Assembly: GCF_002844235.1 (NCBI RefSeq)
Contig: NZ_PGTS01000002.1
Coordinates: forward strand, 829,331 to 893,330
DNA length: 64,000 nucleotides
Origin: Thalassospira povalilytica
GTDB taxonomy: Bacteria > Pseudomonadota > Alphaproteobacteria > Rhodospirillales > Thalassospiraceae
Direction of reading: 5' to 3'
Shown: positions 8,115-17,206 of the stretch, piece by piece
Layout: every line of letters begins with the position of its first letter
Position numbering within the stretch: position 1 is the stretch's first letter
The notes under the pieces: model-generated
Seen by the model: the letters and a program-made list of their open reading frames with translations, nothing else
Databases searched by the model: none
What the model was told of the DNA's origin: nothing
Position numbers and translations under genes: made by a program

Positions 8115-8816
8115 TTAATTCTCCATCGGGGTGCCGTTGCGTCCGCGCAGGACAATGTCAAACTGATAACCCAGCGCAAAGCTTTCCTCGGTCTTGTCGA
8201 TCGAGAATTTGGCAATCAGACGTTCGCGTGCGACCGGGTCTTCGGTGCCCAGGAAAATCGGATCAAGTTCAAGCAGCGGATCACCCGGGAAATACATCTG
8301 GGTTACAAGGCGGGTGGCAAAGCCCGGACCAAACAGCGACAGGTGAATATGGTTCGGACGCCAGGCATTGAAATGGTTGCCCCACGGATAGGCCCCCGGC
8401 TTGATGGTATAGAATTTGTAATTTCCGTTTTCATCGGTCATGCAGCGTCCCGAACCGCGGAAATTCGGATCAAGCGGCGCTTCGTGCTGATCAACCTTGT
8501 GCACGTAACGGCCTGCCGCGTTCGCCTGCCAGATTTCGACAAGAATGTTCGGCTGCGGGCGACCATCGGTATCCATGACACGGCCATGCACCACAATGCG
8601 TTCACCAAGCGGTTCGCCGTTGGTGATCCCGTTTTTGGTCAGATCGAAATCAAGTGCACGCACACTGGCCGGGGCAAAACGCGGCCCGGTGCCTTCGGTC
8701 AGGCCGGACTTGATCGCCAGCGGCGGGCGCGACGGGCCACGCAGAATGGTGGATTTGTAGCCCGGAGCAATGAACGGGGCGTGGGATCCCCAGTCACGCG
8801 GTTTGAAAACGGACAT
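8115..8816 (-). CDS. pcaH: Protocatechuate 3,4-dioxygenase, beta subunit
   Basis: The 233-residue catalytic subunit. The four non-haem Fe(III) ligands expected of the family are visible: Tyr104 (GRYVHKVD), Tyr143 (GAYPWGN), His156 and His158 (NHIHLS). The block NFRGSGRCMTDENG (118-131) is the intradiol dioxygenase signature. It follows pcaC by 5 bases on the same strand. The reaction adds both atoms of O2 across the C3-C4 bond of protocatechuate, making this the committed ring-cleavage step that commits the product of PobA to the pathway. Confidence 0.96.
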   Translation of the reverse strand: MSVFKPRDWGSHAPFIAPGYKSTILRGPSRPPLAIKSGLTEGTGPRFAPASVRALDFDLTKNGITNGEPLGERIVVHGRVMDTDGRPQPNILVEIWQANAAGRYVHKVDQHEAPLDPNFRGSGRCMTDENGNYKFYTIKPGAYPWGNHFNAWRPNHIHLSLFGPGFATRLVTQMYFPGDPLLELDPIFLGTEDPVARERLIAKFSIDKTEESFALGYQFDIVLRGRNGTPMEN

Positions 8817-8821
8817 TTAAC

Positions 8822-9214
8822 TTACTCTCCCTTGGATGCCGCGTCGATCTCGGCATAGGCTTGTTTGGCGATGCGGAATGCCGTATTGGCGGCGGGAACG
8901 CCGGCATAGACCGCAACATGCATCAGGGTTTCACGGATATCATCGCGTGTCGCCCCGGTATTCAGGGTCGCCCGGATATGCATGGCGAGTTCTTCTTCGT
9001 GACCAAGCCCTGCAAGAAGGGCGATGGTAACGATGGACCGTTCGCGTTTGGTGAATGTGTCGCTGGTCCAGACACCATTCCAGACATTTTCAGTGATATA
9101 GCGCTGAAAACCTTCATCAATTTCGGTGATGTTTTTTGACGCACGATCCACATGCGCATCGCCCAGAACGGAACGGCGGGTTTTCATGCCAATGTCATAC
9201 CGGCTCTCAGACAA
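8822..9214 (-). CDS. pcaC: 4-carboxymuconolactone decarboxylase
   Basis: A 130-residue AhpD/CMD-fold protein that decarboxylates 4-carboxymuconolactone to 3-oxoadipate enol-lactone. It shows the PcaC start pattern R..G..TRRSVLGDAHVDRA. The frame begins at a TTG (9214) placed 7 bases after GGAG; I prefer this start because PcaC homologues have about nine residues before the TRRSVLGD block, whereas the ATG at 9187 would remove them. The start overlaps the pcaD stop by 8 bases, indicating coupling. The enzyme is separate from PcaD here; in some bacteria the two are fused as PcaL. Confidence 0.94.
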   Translation of the reverse strand: MSESRYDIGMKTRRSVLGDAHVDRASKNITEIDEGFQRYITENVWNGVWTSDTFTKRERSIVTIALLAGLGHEEELAMHIRATLNTGATRDDIRETLMHVAVYAGVPAANTAFRIAKQAYAEIDAASKGE

Positions 9215-10007
9215 GGTTCTTCTCCTTGGTAAATCGGTCGATCAACCGGGTCAGCAATTCCGGGGTTTCGATGCAGGGCAAATGCCCGACCCCGTCAATC
9301 AATTCAAATTCGGCATTCGGGATCATGGTCGCCATTTCGCGCACCACATCGGGCGGTGTCGCCAGGTCATCCGATCCACAGATACATAAGGTCGGAACCG
9401 CAATTTTGCCCGCCGCTTCGCGCAAATCACCATCGCGCAGCGCCACACAGGTGCCGATATAGCCGGCCTCTGTCGTGCGCACGAGCATGTCGCGATACAT
9501 CGCGGTTTCAAGCGGACGGTCCTTGCGGAACGTCGGCGACAACCAGCGTTCCATGATCGCATCGCCCAGAACATCAATCCCGTCGGCCTTGATGGCTTCG
9601 ATCCGGGTATTCCAGCCGTTATAATCACCAAGCTTGGGGGCGGTATCACAAAGGATCAGGCCGCGCACGCGTTCGGGCTGCAATTGCGTGACTTTCTGGG
9701 CAATCAGTCCGCCAACCGACAGACCGCAAATAATCACCTTGCCAAGACCAAGATGATCAAGCAGCCCTATCAGGTCATTGGCATGCAGCGCGATGTCATA
9801 TGGCGCATCACCGATGCCTGACAATCCATGGCCGCGCTTGTCATAGGTCACAATATTGAAGCGGTCAGACAGTGCCGCAACAACATCATCCCAGATGCGC
9901 AGATCGGTCCCAAGCGAGTTCGAAAACACCAGCACAGGCGCGTCTTTCGGCCCGGACTGGCTATAATGGATATGTGTCCCGTTGATCGGGGCGACTTGTA
10001 GACTCAT
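9207..10007 (-). CDS. pcaD: 3-oxoadipate enol-lactonase
   Basis: A 266-residue alpha/beta hydrolase that opens 3-oxoadipate enol-lactone to 3-oxoadipate. The nucleophile elbow is CGLSVGG with Ser97; the acid is in CGSDDLATPP and the His in GVGHLPCIE. I start at the ATG at 10007 (MSLQVAPINGTHIHY) rather than an in-frame codon 10 residues upstream, because a GGTGG sequence precedes it and PcaD homologues begin near this point. It is the first gene of the pca operon, facing pcaQ across a short region holding a PcaQ-like box. Confidence 0.93.
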   Translation of the reverse strand: MSLQVAPINGTHIHYSQSGPKDAPVLVFSNSLGTDLRIWDDVVAALSDRFNIVTYDKRGHGLSGIGDAPYDIALHANDLIGLLDHLGLGKVIICGLSVGGLIAQKVTQLQPERVRGLILCDTAPKLGDYNGWNTRIEAIKADGIDVLGDAIMERWLSPTFRKDRPLETAMYRDMLVRTTEAGYIGTCVALRDGDLREAAGKIAVPTLCICGSDDLATPPDVVREMATMIPNAEFELIDGVGHLPCIETPELLTRLIDRFTKEKNLV

Positions 10008-10085
10008 GTCGTTTCCACCCTGCTTATTTGCGCACAATTTCGCAGATGGTTTTGGTTATGTAAAATGATGAATTGCGTATTTTGC

Positions 10086-10101
10086 ATAACTATATAATTA
10101 T
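10086..10101. promoter_or_regulatory. PcaQ-like operator between pcaD and pcaQ
   Basis: ATAACT-ATAT-AATTAT has the 6-4-6 layout of the PcaQ box described in Sinorhizobium meliloti (ATAACC-N4-GGTTAA). It lies inside a larger perfect repeat, TGCATAA (10083-10089) and TTATGCA (10098-10104). A further half-site GGTTAT is at 10054-10059. The position between divergent pcaD and pcaQ is right for control of both. Binding is inferred. Confidence 0.65.
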
Positions 10102-10150
10102 GCATTGTGTTCTGATTACTTTATTCTACAACGACGCGACGTAGGCACAC

Positions 10151-11092
10151 ATGCTTGATCAACGCATTAAATTCCGTCATCTGACCTGTTTTCTGGAAGT
10201 CGCGCGTCAGCGCAGCGTTGTCAAGGCCGCCGACACCCTGTCCATCACCCAGCCCGCCGTTTCCAAGACCATCCGCGAACTTGAAGAACATCTTGATGCG
10301 CGGCTGTTTGACCGATCCAAACGCGGCGTGACCCTGACCGATTTCGGCAAGGTTTTCCTGCGATATGCCGGGGCCAGCGTCACCGCCCTTCGCCAGGGTG
10401 TCGACAGCATCAGCCAGGTCCGCATGCAGGGCGGTCTTTCGATCAATCTTGGTGTATTGCCGACCGTTGCCGCCAGCGTCATGCCCAATGCCATCCGCCG
10501 GTTCAAATCCCTTAGTCCCGACACAACGGTCAAGGTGGTTGCCGGTCCGAACGTGATGCTGATGGGGCAATTGCGCGTTGGTGAGCTTGATCTTGTGGTC
10601 GGGCGGCTGGCCGAACCCGATCAAATGTCGGGCCTGTCATTCATACATTTATATTCGGAACATATTTCGCTGGTGGCGCGTCCGGGGCATCCGTTGCTGA
10701 CCGATGAAAATCCCGACATTACGCGTATCCGCGAATTCACCGTTCTGGTGCCGCCCAAACATGCGATCATTCATCCGACGGTCGACAAAATGCTGATTGC
10801 CCACGGCATCGGCGCCCTTCCCGACCGGATCGAAACGGTTTCAACATCGTTCGGGCGTGCCTTTACGCGCGAGACCGATGCGATCTGGATCATCTCGAAC
10901 GGGGCTGTTGCATCTGACATCGCCGAGGGCCATCTTGTTGAATTACCGATAGATACCAGTGACACTTTTGGACCCGTCGGGTTGACGACCCGGATTGACT
11001 CGCCGATTTCACCGCCTGTCGAGATGCTGATCAATGCTGTGCGCGAAGAAGCGGCACTGCATCACGCAACCCATTCAGGCCTTAATACATAA
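10151..11092 (+). CDS. pcaQ: LysR-type regulator of the protocatechuate genes
   Basis: A 313-residue LysR regulator. The winged HTH is at about residues 8-66 (FLEVARQRSVVKAADTLSIT, then QPAVSKTIRELEEHL); the rest is the effector-binding domain. It is divergent from pcaD, and its start LDQRIKFRHLTCFLEV closely resembles PcaQ of rhizobia. PcaQ activates pcaDCHGB in response to the pathway intermediate beta-carboxy-cis,cis-muconate. Two PcaQ-like boxes are present, one upstream of this gene and one overlapping its stop codon ahead of the TRAP operon, suggesting it controls both units. Confidence 0.88.
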   Translation: MLDQRIKFRHLTCFLEVARQRSVVKAADTLSITQPAVSKTIRELEEHLDARLFDRSKRGVTLTDFGKVFLRYAGASVTALRQGVDSISQVRMQGGLSINLGVLPTVAASVMPNAIRRFKSLSPDTTVKVVAGPNVMLMGQLRVGELDLVVGRLAEPDQMSGLSFIHLYSEHISLVARPGHPLLTDENPDITRIREFTVLVPPKHAIIHPTVDKMLIAHGIGALPDRIETVSTSFGRAFTRETDAIWIISNGAVASDIAEGHLVELPIDTSDTFGPVGLTTRIDSPISPPVEMLINAVREEAALHHATHSGLNT

Positions 11093-11104
11093 TCGTTTGG
11101 TTAT
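11089..11104. promoter_or_regulatory. PcaQ-like operator ahead of the TRAP transporter operon
   Basis: ATAATC-GTTT-GGTTAT matches the ATAACC-N4-GGTTAA PcaQ box in layout and in most positions, and overlaps the pcaQ stop codon. A perfect half-site ATAACC follows at 11131-11136. The downstream TRAP operon starts at 11320, so PcaQ control of aromatic-acid uptake is a reasonable inference. Confidence 0.6.
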
Positions 11105-11319
11105 GCAAATGTGCGGACATATCATTATACATAACCATCACGTGCCCATTAGATTGGTTCCAATTCGGTATGGCAGAATTGCACCAAACGCAGGCCATTC
11201 CAAAAATAATAATAAAAACAACAACCAAGTATCTTGGAAAACTTCGCACGCTAGATGCGCATCATGGCTGAAACGTTTGTCGGCGTCATGACCGCGACAA
11301 GACGTTCAAAGGAGGAAGA

Positions 11320-12351
11320 ATGAAACACATCACCAAATTGCTTGCGGGTGCAGCTGTTGCGACCATGGTGTCGTTCGGCGCACACGCACAGGAAGTCACG
11401 CTTACGATCCACCATTTCCTGGGTCCGAAGGCACCGGCACAGTCCAAAATGATTGAGCCGTGGGCAAAGAAAATCGAAGAAGAATCAAACGGCCGTATCA
11501 AGTTTGAAATCTTCCCGTCCATGTCGCTTGGCGGCAACCCGCCGGAATTGTACCGTCAGGTTCGTGACGGCGTTGCAGACATCGTCTGGACGCTTCCGGG
11601 TTACACCCCGGGCGTATTCCCGCGCATCGAAGTTTTCGAACTGCCGGGCGTGCATCTTGGTGACGCGCGCGCAACCAACCTTGCGATGTGGGATCTTAAG
11701 GACGAATTCGCCGAAGACCTTAAAGACATCCACCCGCTGGCGGTTCACGTCCATGCCGGTCAGGCCATCCATCTGACGGAAAAGGAAGTCCGCACTGTTG
11801 ATGACGTCAAAGGTCTGAAACTGCGTACCCCGACCCGTACCGGTTCCTGGGTTATTGAATCCTGGGGCGCAGAGCCGGTTGGCATGCCGGTCCCGGCCCT
11901 GCCGCAGGCACTGTCGCTTGGCGTGGTCGATGGCGGTCTGGTTCCGTTCGAAGTTGTTCCGCCGCTTAAACTGGCTGAACTGATTTCCTATTCTGTTGAA
12001 GGCGAAGGCGTGAATTCGCGCTTTGGCACCTCGACCTTCCTGTTTGCAATGAACAAAGATCGTTACGAAAGCCTTCCGGATGATCTCAAGGAAATCATCG
12101 ATCGCAACTCCGGCCGCGACTTCGCAGCCGAAATTGGCGATGTCTTCAACAATGTTGAAGAAGTCGGCAAGAAAATGATCAACGAAGGCAAGGGTCAGGT
12201 TGTCAAACTGACCGCCGCTGAAAAAGCGACCTTCGATGATGCCGCTGCCTCGGTCGTTGATCGCTGGATCGAAGAATCCAAGTCCAACGGCATCGACGGC
12301 GCGAAACTCGTCGAAGACGCAAAAGCAGCCGTTCTGGCCCATACCAAGTAA
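11320..12351 (+). CDS. TRAP transporter solute-binding protein, DctP family (probable aromatic-acid uptake)
   Basis: The periplasmic binding protein of a tripartite ATP-independent transporter, 343 residues. A signal peptide of about 23 residues ends in AHA. The DctP landmarks include WAKKIEEESNGRIKFEIFP and LKLRTPTRTGSWVIESWGAEPVGMP; the Arg in this second block normally pairs with the substrate carboxylate. A strong AAAGGAGGAAGA precedes the ATG. The two permease genes follow. Location next to pcaQ with a PcaQ-like box in front, and with a PobR-like regulator behind, suggests 4-hydroxybenzoate, protocatechuate or a related acid as substrate. The substrate is inferred, not shown. Confidence 0.88.
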   Translation: MKHITKLLAGAAVATMVSFGAHAQEVTLTIHHFLGPKAPAQSKMIEPWAKKIEEESNGRIKFEIFPSMSLGGNPPELYRQVRDGVADIVWTLPGYTPGVFPRIEVFELPGVHLGDARATNLAMWDLKDEFAEDLKDIHPLAVHVHAGQAIHLTEKEVRTVDDVKGLKLRTPTRTGSWVIESWGAEPVGMPVPALPQALSLGVVDGGLVPFEVVPPLKLAELISYSVEGEGVNSRFGTSTFLFAMNKDRYESLPDDLKEIIDRNSGRDFAAEIGDVFNNVEEVGKKMINEGKGQVVKLTAAEKATFDDAAASVVDRWIEESKSNGIDGAKLVEDAKAAVLAHTK

Positions 12352-12447
12352 CGATATCAAGTTACTGGAAAATCTTGTGGGGTCACGTATCATACCGATG
12401 CGTGACCCTGTTTTTCCCGCTAGATTGCCCTCTAGATTGTAAGACAT

Positions 12448-12945
12448 ATGAAAAACGTGCTCTACAAGGCTGCATCATGGTTCGCCGTTATCGGTGGCCT
12501 GCTTGCCCTGCTGATTGCCGTTGTAACGATTGTCAACGTTACCGCCTTTGGTCTGGACAAGATCGCCCGGCTGTTTGACGCCAACTTTCCGGCCATCATC
12601 GGCTATGAAGATTTCGTCAGCATGATTGTCAGCTCGGCTGCCCTGATGTTCTTCCCCTACTGCCAGGCACATCGCGGTCACGTTGCCGTTGATGTGTTCA
12701 TCAAAATGTTCCCGGACGGGTTTGCCCGCGTAATTGACGTGGTTTCAAGCATTCTCATGACCGGACTGGCGCTGTTCCTTGGTTATATGATGGTCAATGG
12801 CCTGATCGAGGTTCGTGGCGACAATACCCTTTCGGCAATTCTTGGCTGGACCATCTGGCCGTTCTATGTCCCGGGCATCATTTCGATGTTCCTGTGGGCG
12901 GCCATTGCCGGAAGTCAGATTTTCGAAAGAGAGGCCGATGTCTGA
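12448..12945 (+). CDS. TRAP transporter small permease, DctQ family
   Basis: A 165-residue membrane protein with four predicted transmembrane helices (about 12-36, 54-70, 92-112 and 130-155). The conserved small-subunit pattern CQAHRGHVAVDVF is in the cytoplasmic loop. DctQ subunits associate with the large permease and are needed for transport. The gene sits 96 bases after the binding-protein gene. Its stop overlaps the start of the large permease by 8 bases, so those two are coupled. Confidence 0.88.
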   Translation: MKNVLYKAASWFAVIGGLLALLIAVVTIVNVTAFGLDKIARLFDANFPAIIGYEDFVSMIVSSAALMFFPYCQAHRGHVAVDVFIKMFPDGFARVIDVVSSILMTGLALFLGYMMVNGLIEVRGDNTLSAILGWTIWPFYVPGIISMFLWAAIAGSQIFEREADV

Positions 12946-14326
12946 GCGCGAATTGATCGGCCTTGGTGGCCTTGCTGTTCTCTTTTTCGTTCTGGCTTTG
13001 CGTGTTCCCGTCGGCCTTGCCATGGTTGGCGTTGGCATTGGCGGCAACTATGTGCTGAGCCTGTTTTTCCCGTTCCTGCGTTTCGACCCCTATCTTCAGC
13101 AGTTCAAATCGCTGCTGTACGGGATTGTGTCGAACTATGAATTGTCGGTCGTTCCGCTGTTTGTTCTGATGGGATATCTGGCAAGTCAGGCCAATCTGTC
13201 ACGCGACCTGTTCCAGGGGGTGAATGCCATTCTGGGCCGGTTCCGTGGTGGTGTTGCCATGGCAGCCATTGGTGCCTGTGCCGGCTTTGGTGCGGTATGC
13301 GGATCATCGCTTGCCACCGCATCGACCATGGGCAAGGTTGCCCTTCCGGAACTTGATCGTCTGAAATATTCGCCGCGGCTGGCAACCGGTACGCTGGCAG
13401 CTGGCGGAACGCTTGGCATTCTGATCCCGCCATCGGTCGCATTGGTGATTTATGCCGTCACGGTCGAAGCATCGATCATTCAGATGTTCCAGGCCGCGAT
13501 CATTCCGGGTTTGATTGCCGTTGTGTTCTTTATGGCCGTGATCGCTATTCAGGTCCGCCTGAACCCGTCGCTGGCCCCGAAACCCGAACCGATGCCGCCC
13601 GCCGAACGCAAGGAAGCGTTGCTGCGTCTGATCCCGGTAATGGTGATTTTCGGATCCATCATTCTGGGTCTTGGTGCCGGTCTGTTCACGCCGACCCCGG
13701 CCGCCGGTGTGGGTGTGTTCGCGATCCTGGTTTACGGCGCCTATATGCGCTGGAAAGGCAAAGGCGGCCTGTCATGGGAAGGCCTGCGCCAATCGCTTAA
13801 GGATACGGCGATCACGTCTTCGATGATTTTCTTCATCCTGCTGGGTGCGGAAATCCTCAAGGGCTTTTTCAGCCGTGCCAACCTTCCGGCCTATATGGCA
13901 GAAGCAGCCGCAACCAGTGGTCTTGACCCGTGGCTGATCATGGTTCTGATGCTGATGGCGCTGATCTTGCTTGGCTGCTTTATGGAAAGTCTTTCCATGA
14001 TCGTGGTTGTGATCCCGTTCTTCTGGCCTGCCCTTGTTGATATCAATGGTGGCGACTGGGCAACGGCGGCGACCGCGGCCTATGGCATGGGGACCGAGGA
14101 CCTTAAAATCTGGTTCGGTATTCTCGCACTCATTGTCGTGGAGCTGGGGTTGATAACCCCGCCGGTCGGACTGAACGTCTTTATCATCAACGCGCTGGCC
14201 AAGGGTGTCCCGATGAGCCAGACCTTCCGCGGGGTGATGCCGTTCTTCGGGGCCGAGATCATTCGTATTCTGCTTTTGATCTTTGTGCCGGTCCTGACAT
14301 TGTTCGTCCCCTCGATACTGGGCTGA
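12938..14326 (+). CDS. TRAP transporter large permease, DctM family
   Basis: The 462-residue sodium-coupled channel subunit with about 12 hydrophobic helices. DctM hallmarks are the GGVAMAAIGACAGFGAVCGSS segment and the GTLAAGGTLGILIPPSVALV block. I start at 12938 (MSERELIGLGG) because AAAGAGAGG precedes it and it overlaps the dctQ stop by 8 bases; the frame runs open a further 41 codons upstream, inside dctQ, which I discard. It ends the three-gene TRAP operon and is followed by a terminator. Confidence 0.9.
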   Translation: MSERELIGLGGLAVLFFVLALRVPVGLAMVGVGIGGNYVLSLFFPFLRFDPYLQQFKSLLYGIVSNYELSVVPLFVLMGYLASQANLSRDLFQGVNAILGRFRGGVAMAAIGACAGFGAVCGSSLATASTMGKVALPELDRLKYSPRLATGTLAAGGTLGILIPPSVALVIYAVTVEASIIQMFQAAIIPGLIAVVFFMAVIAIQVRLNPSLAPKPEPMPPAERKEALLRLIPVMVIFGSIILGLGAGLFTPTPAAGVGVFAILVYGAYMRWKGKGGLSWEGLRQSLKDTAITSSMIFFILLGAEILKGFFSRANLPAYMAEAAATSGLDPWLIMVLMLMALILLGCFMESLSMIVVVIPFFWPALVDINGGDWATAATAAYGMGTEDLKIWFGILALIVVELGLITPPVGLNVFIINALAKGVPMSQTFRGVMPFFGAEIIRILLLIFVPVLTLFVPSILG

Positions 14327-14348
14327 TAGCCGAAACAAAGCTGATCAT

Positions 14349-14385
14349 AAAAGCCCGTCACTCCCCTGTGACGGGCTTTTCTTTT
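14349..14385 (+). terminator. Terminator after the PcaQ-linked TRAP operon
   Basis: A perfect 11-bp stem, AAGCCCGTCAC (14351-14361) with GTGACGGGCTT (14368-14378), has a 6-base loop and is followed by TTCTTTT. It separates the TRAP operon from the PobR-like gene. Confidence 0.88.
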
Positions 14386-14475
14386 GGGTATTTTGGTCCC
14401 TTTTGGTCCTGTCTGAAACCGGATAGACTTCATCCAAGCCCGATCAAACCCGTCTGGAACTCCATCAGGATCCCC

Positions 14476-15456
14476 ATGCGCAACAGCATTCCGATTTACA
14501 AACTGTATGGCGAACGCGACGCCCATCGCGCACAATCGCCAATCGACGCGTTTGACCGGGATGTGTCCGATGGTTTCGCCGATGATTTTCCCGATGGCGC
14601 GGAAACCAGCGAACAGCAACCGATCACCGAACCGGAATTCTTTCACCTTGAAAGCATCCCGGAACGATCGCGTCTGCATGATTTGCACATCAAGCCGCAC
14701 CGTCATACCAACCTGTTTCAGTTGCTTTACATCACCCGGGGCACAGCCGAAATCAGCTTTGATGACCAGAACCTGACCATGCAGGCCGGGCAGCTGATTA
14801 CTGTCCCGCCGGGCACGGTGCATGGTTTCAAATTCAGTGATGATATTGATGGCTGGGTCATTTCCCTGACCGATAATCATCTTCAGGAAATTCTGGCCCC
14901 GGCCCCCAAATTGCTCGCCCGGCTTGATCAGGCGATCTGTGTTGATACCAATCTTGACCCCGATCAGAGCCAGCCATCCGGGCCGGTTGATTTCCTGATT
15001 TCACAGTTGGCGCGCGAATATTACAGCCACAATACCGGGCGTCTGTTTGCGCTTCGTCATATTCTGGGATTGCTGTTGCTTGATGTCGGGCGGATCGCGC
15101 CACAAGGTGATCCGGCCCATCTGTCGCGTCAAGAACAGAAAACCGCGAAATTTCGCAAATTCCAGATGCTGGTTGAACGGTTTTACAAACATCACAAACC
15201 GCTTGAATTCTATGCCCGCGAAATCGGCGTCACGACCACCCAGCTCAACCGCATTGCCAAGGATATCTATGGCATGACCGCAAGCGAGGTCTTGCAAAAC
15301 CGCCTGATGCTGGAGGCCAAGCGCACCCTGATCTATACCGACATCGCGGTTCAACAAATCGCCGGCGAACTCGGCTTTCGCGATGCCGGATATTTTTCCC
15401 GTTTCTTTGCCAAAAAGGCCGGCATGCCGCCAGCCAGGTTCCGGGCCGATCACAGA
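14476..15456 (+). CDS. AraC-family regulator, PobR-like
   Basis: A 326-residue AraC/XylS regulator with an N-terminal cupin sensor (about 70-150; HRHTNLFQLLYITRG, then LITVPPGTVHGFKF) and a C-terminal double HTH (about 230-325; IAGELGFRDAGYFSRFFAKK). The start region IPIYKLYGE is the pattern found in AraC-type PobR/PobC regulators of 4-hydroxybenzoate hydroxylase genes. I use the ATG at 14476, preceded by AGGA; an upstream in-frame start would lie in the terminator. Its likely target, pobA, is about 20 kb away at 35163 in this window, whereas the adjacent TRAP operon could be another target. The final bases fall just before a terminator. Confidence 0.78.
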
Positions 15457-15457
15457 T

Positions 15458-15500
15458 AAAAAAAGCCGGACAATCGTTACAATTGCCCGGCTTTTCTGTG
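15458..15500. terminator. Bidirectional terminator between PobR-like gene and ABC permease
   Basis: AAAAGCCGG (15461-15469) pairs with CCGGCTTTT (15487-15495), with additional CAAT/ATTG pairing inside. A- and T-runs flank both sides, suiting the convergent genes. Confidence 0.85.
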
Positions 15501-15513
15501 TTTTGTGAAGAAC

Positions 15514-16332
15514 CTAGCGCCAGCCAAGCAACCAGCGATCCAGCCGCCCCAGCAGCCAGGATACGCACAATCCCAGCAGCGACAAAACCACCACACCGGC
15601 AATCAGCTGATCGGTTTGGTACAGGTTGCCTGCCGCAAGAATAAGTGCACCAATCCCGTATTGTGCCCCGATCATCTCGGCTGCGATCAGAAGGATAATC
15701 GCGATCGAGGATGAAATACGGAAACCCGACAGGATGGTTGGCAATGCGCCAGGCAGGATGATCTTGCGGATCACCGACCACATCGGCATGTCAAAGCTTT
15801 GCCCCATGCGGATCAGGTTACGCTGGACGTTATCGACCCCGCCAAAGGTGTTGATCACGGTCGGGAAAAACACGCCAAAGGCAATGGTGGCAAATTTTGA
15901 CGGCTCGCCAATGCCAAACCAAATGATAAACAGCGGCAAAAGCGCGATTTTCGGGATCGGGAACAGGGCGGACACCAATGCCACACCGGGCGAACGCGCC
16001 CAGGTAAACATGCCGACCATAAACCCGACGATCAGGCCCGCAACCGTCCCCATCACCCAGCCGCCCACAAGACGCTGAAGCGATGCCGCCAGATGGCGCC
16101 AAAGATCACCCGACACAATCAATTGCCAAAGTGCCTGGGCCACCGCGACCGGGCTTGGCATTGCCAGTTCGGAAATAAATCCGGTGCTTGATCCCAATTG
16201 CCAAAGGGCAATCACCACCACAAAGCTTGCCCATGCGGCAACCGGATTGGCCTTGGGATTAAAGCCGGTGGCACGAAAACGGACCTTGTTATCAGCGCCA
16301 TCAGAAGTGCTGTTTGCGACCTCATGCGACAT
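15514..16332 (-). CDS. ABC transporter permease, NitT/SsuC/TauC type
   Basis: A 272-residue inner-membrane permease with about six helices and the EAA-like loop GQSFDMPMWSVIRKIILPGALPT, split by the conserved G typical of the family. The start ATG at 16332 has AAGGAG in front and overlaps the ATPase gene's end by 11 bases; an upstream in-frame Met lies within the ATPase and is less likely. It works with the ATPase and the periplasmic protein encoded just upstream. The family carries nitrate, sulfonates, pyrimidines and other small molecules; nothing here fixes the substrate. Confidence 0.87.
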   Translation of the reverse strand: MSHEVANSTSDGADNKVRFRATGFNPKANPVAAWASFVVVIALWQLGSSTGFISELAMPSPVAVAQALWQLIVSGDLWRHLAASLQRLVGGWVMGTVAGLIVGFMVGMFTWARSPGVALVSALFPIPKIALLPLFIIWFGIGEPSKFATIAFGVFFPTVINTFGGVDNVQRNLIRMGQSFDMPMWSVIRKIILPGALPTILSGFRISSSIAIILLIAAEMIGAQYGIGALILAAGNLYQTDQLIAGVVVLSLLGLCVSWLLGRLDRWLLGWR

Positions 16333-17095
16333 TTTCAAGCTCCTTGTCCGCGGCAACCGCCTCATCCCGGATCAGGTTCCAAAGGGCCTGTTCATGGGCA
16401 ACCAGTTCGGCCATACCCTCAGTGCGATCACTGATCGGGATATCGATGCTGTGGATTTCCTTGATCGTGCCCGGACGACGGCGCAGCGCCACCACCCGAT
16501 GGGCCAGACGCACCGCCTCGTTCAGATTGTGGGTAACATAGACCGCGGTCATGCCGGTGCGCGCAAACAGATCAGAAAATTCATCAAGCAACAGAATGCG
16601 GGTCTGCGCATCAAGGGCCGATAACGGTTCATCCATCAACAGCACCGCCGGGCGCACCGCAAGGGCACGGGCAATGCCGACGCGTTGCTTCATGCCACCA
16701 GACAGCTGTTTGGGATAGGCATCGCGGAAATCCGACAGATTGGTTTGCGCCAGAACTTCTTCGATCCGGGCATCCCGTTCGGCTTTGGACAATGGATGGT
16801 CTTCAAGCACCAGACTGATATTGCCCGCAACCGTACGCCAGGGCAGCAATGCAAAATCCTGAAACACATATGTCAGCGGGTTAAGGCACCCGTCGGGTTT
16901 GGCCTGATCATCAATCAGGACGTCACCGGAACTGGGTTTGAGCATCCCGCCAATGATCGACAAAAGCGTTGATTTCCCGCAGCCCGAAGGCCCGATCAGG
17001 GCAACAACCTCGCCCGGTTCAATCGTCAGATCAATGTCGCGCAATGCTTCGACCTGATCATAGCGATGGCTGACATTTTTGATGGTAAGCCGCAT
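16322..17095 (-). CDS. ABC transporter ATP-binding protein, NitT/SsuB/TauB type
   Basis: The 257-residue cytoplasmic ATPase. Walker A is GPSGCGKST (about 37-45), the Q-loop is in FQDFALLPWRT, the signature is LSGGMKQRVGIARAL and Walker B is LLMDEPLSALD. The ATG at 17095 has GAG about 6 bases upstream; a TTG two codons earlier is an alternative. The C-terminal 40 residues extend beyond the ATPase core, as is common in this family. It is translationally linked to the permease. Confidence 0.9.
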   Translation of the reverse strand: MRLTIKNVSHRYDQVEALRDIDLTIEPGEVVALIGPSGCGKSTLLSIIGGMLKPSSGDVLIDDQAKPDGCLNPLTYVFQDFALLPWRTVAGNISLVLEDHPLSKAERDARIEEVLAQTNLSDFRDAYPKQLSGGMKQRVGIARALAVRPAVLLMDEPLSALDAQTRILLLDEFSDLFARTGMTAVYVTHNLNEAVRLAHRVVALRRRPGTIKEIHSIDIPISDRTEGMAELVAHEQALWNLIRDEAVAADKELENVA

Positions 17096-17206
17096 GGCCA
17101 ACTCTTTGGATAATTAACATTCGTGGTGGCAGTTCGGGAAGACAGGCGTCCCAAAGACAACCGGGCCGAACGCAACAGTTTCGGCCCGGTTTGAAATCAC
17201 ATCCGC

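Noticed and set aside
11485..12447. A 320-codon minus-strand frame opposite the TRAP binding protein
   Set aside because: The plus strand encodes a DctP with signal peptide; the reverse frame is a compositional artefact.
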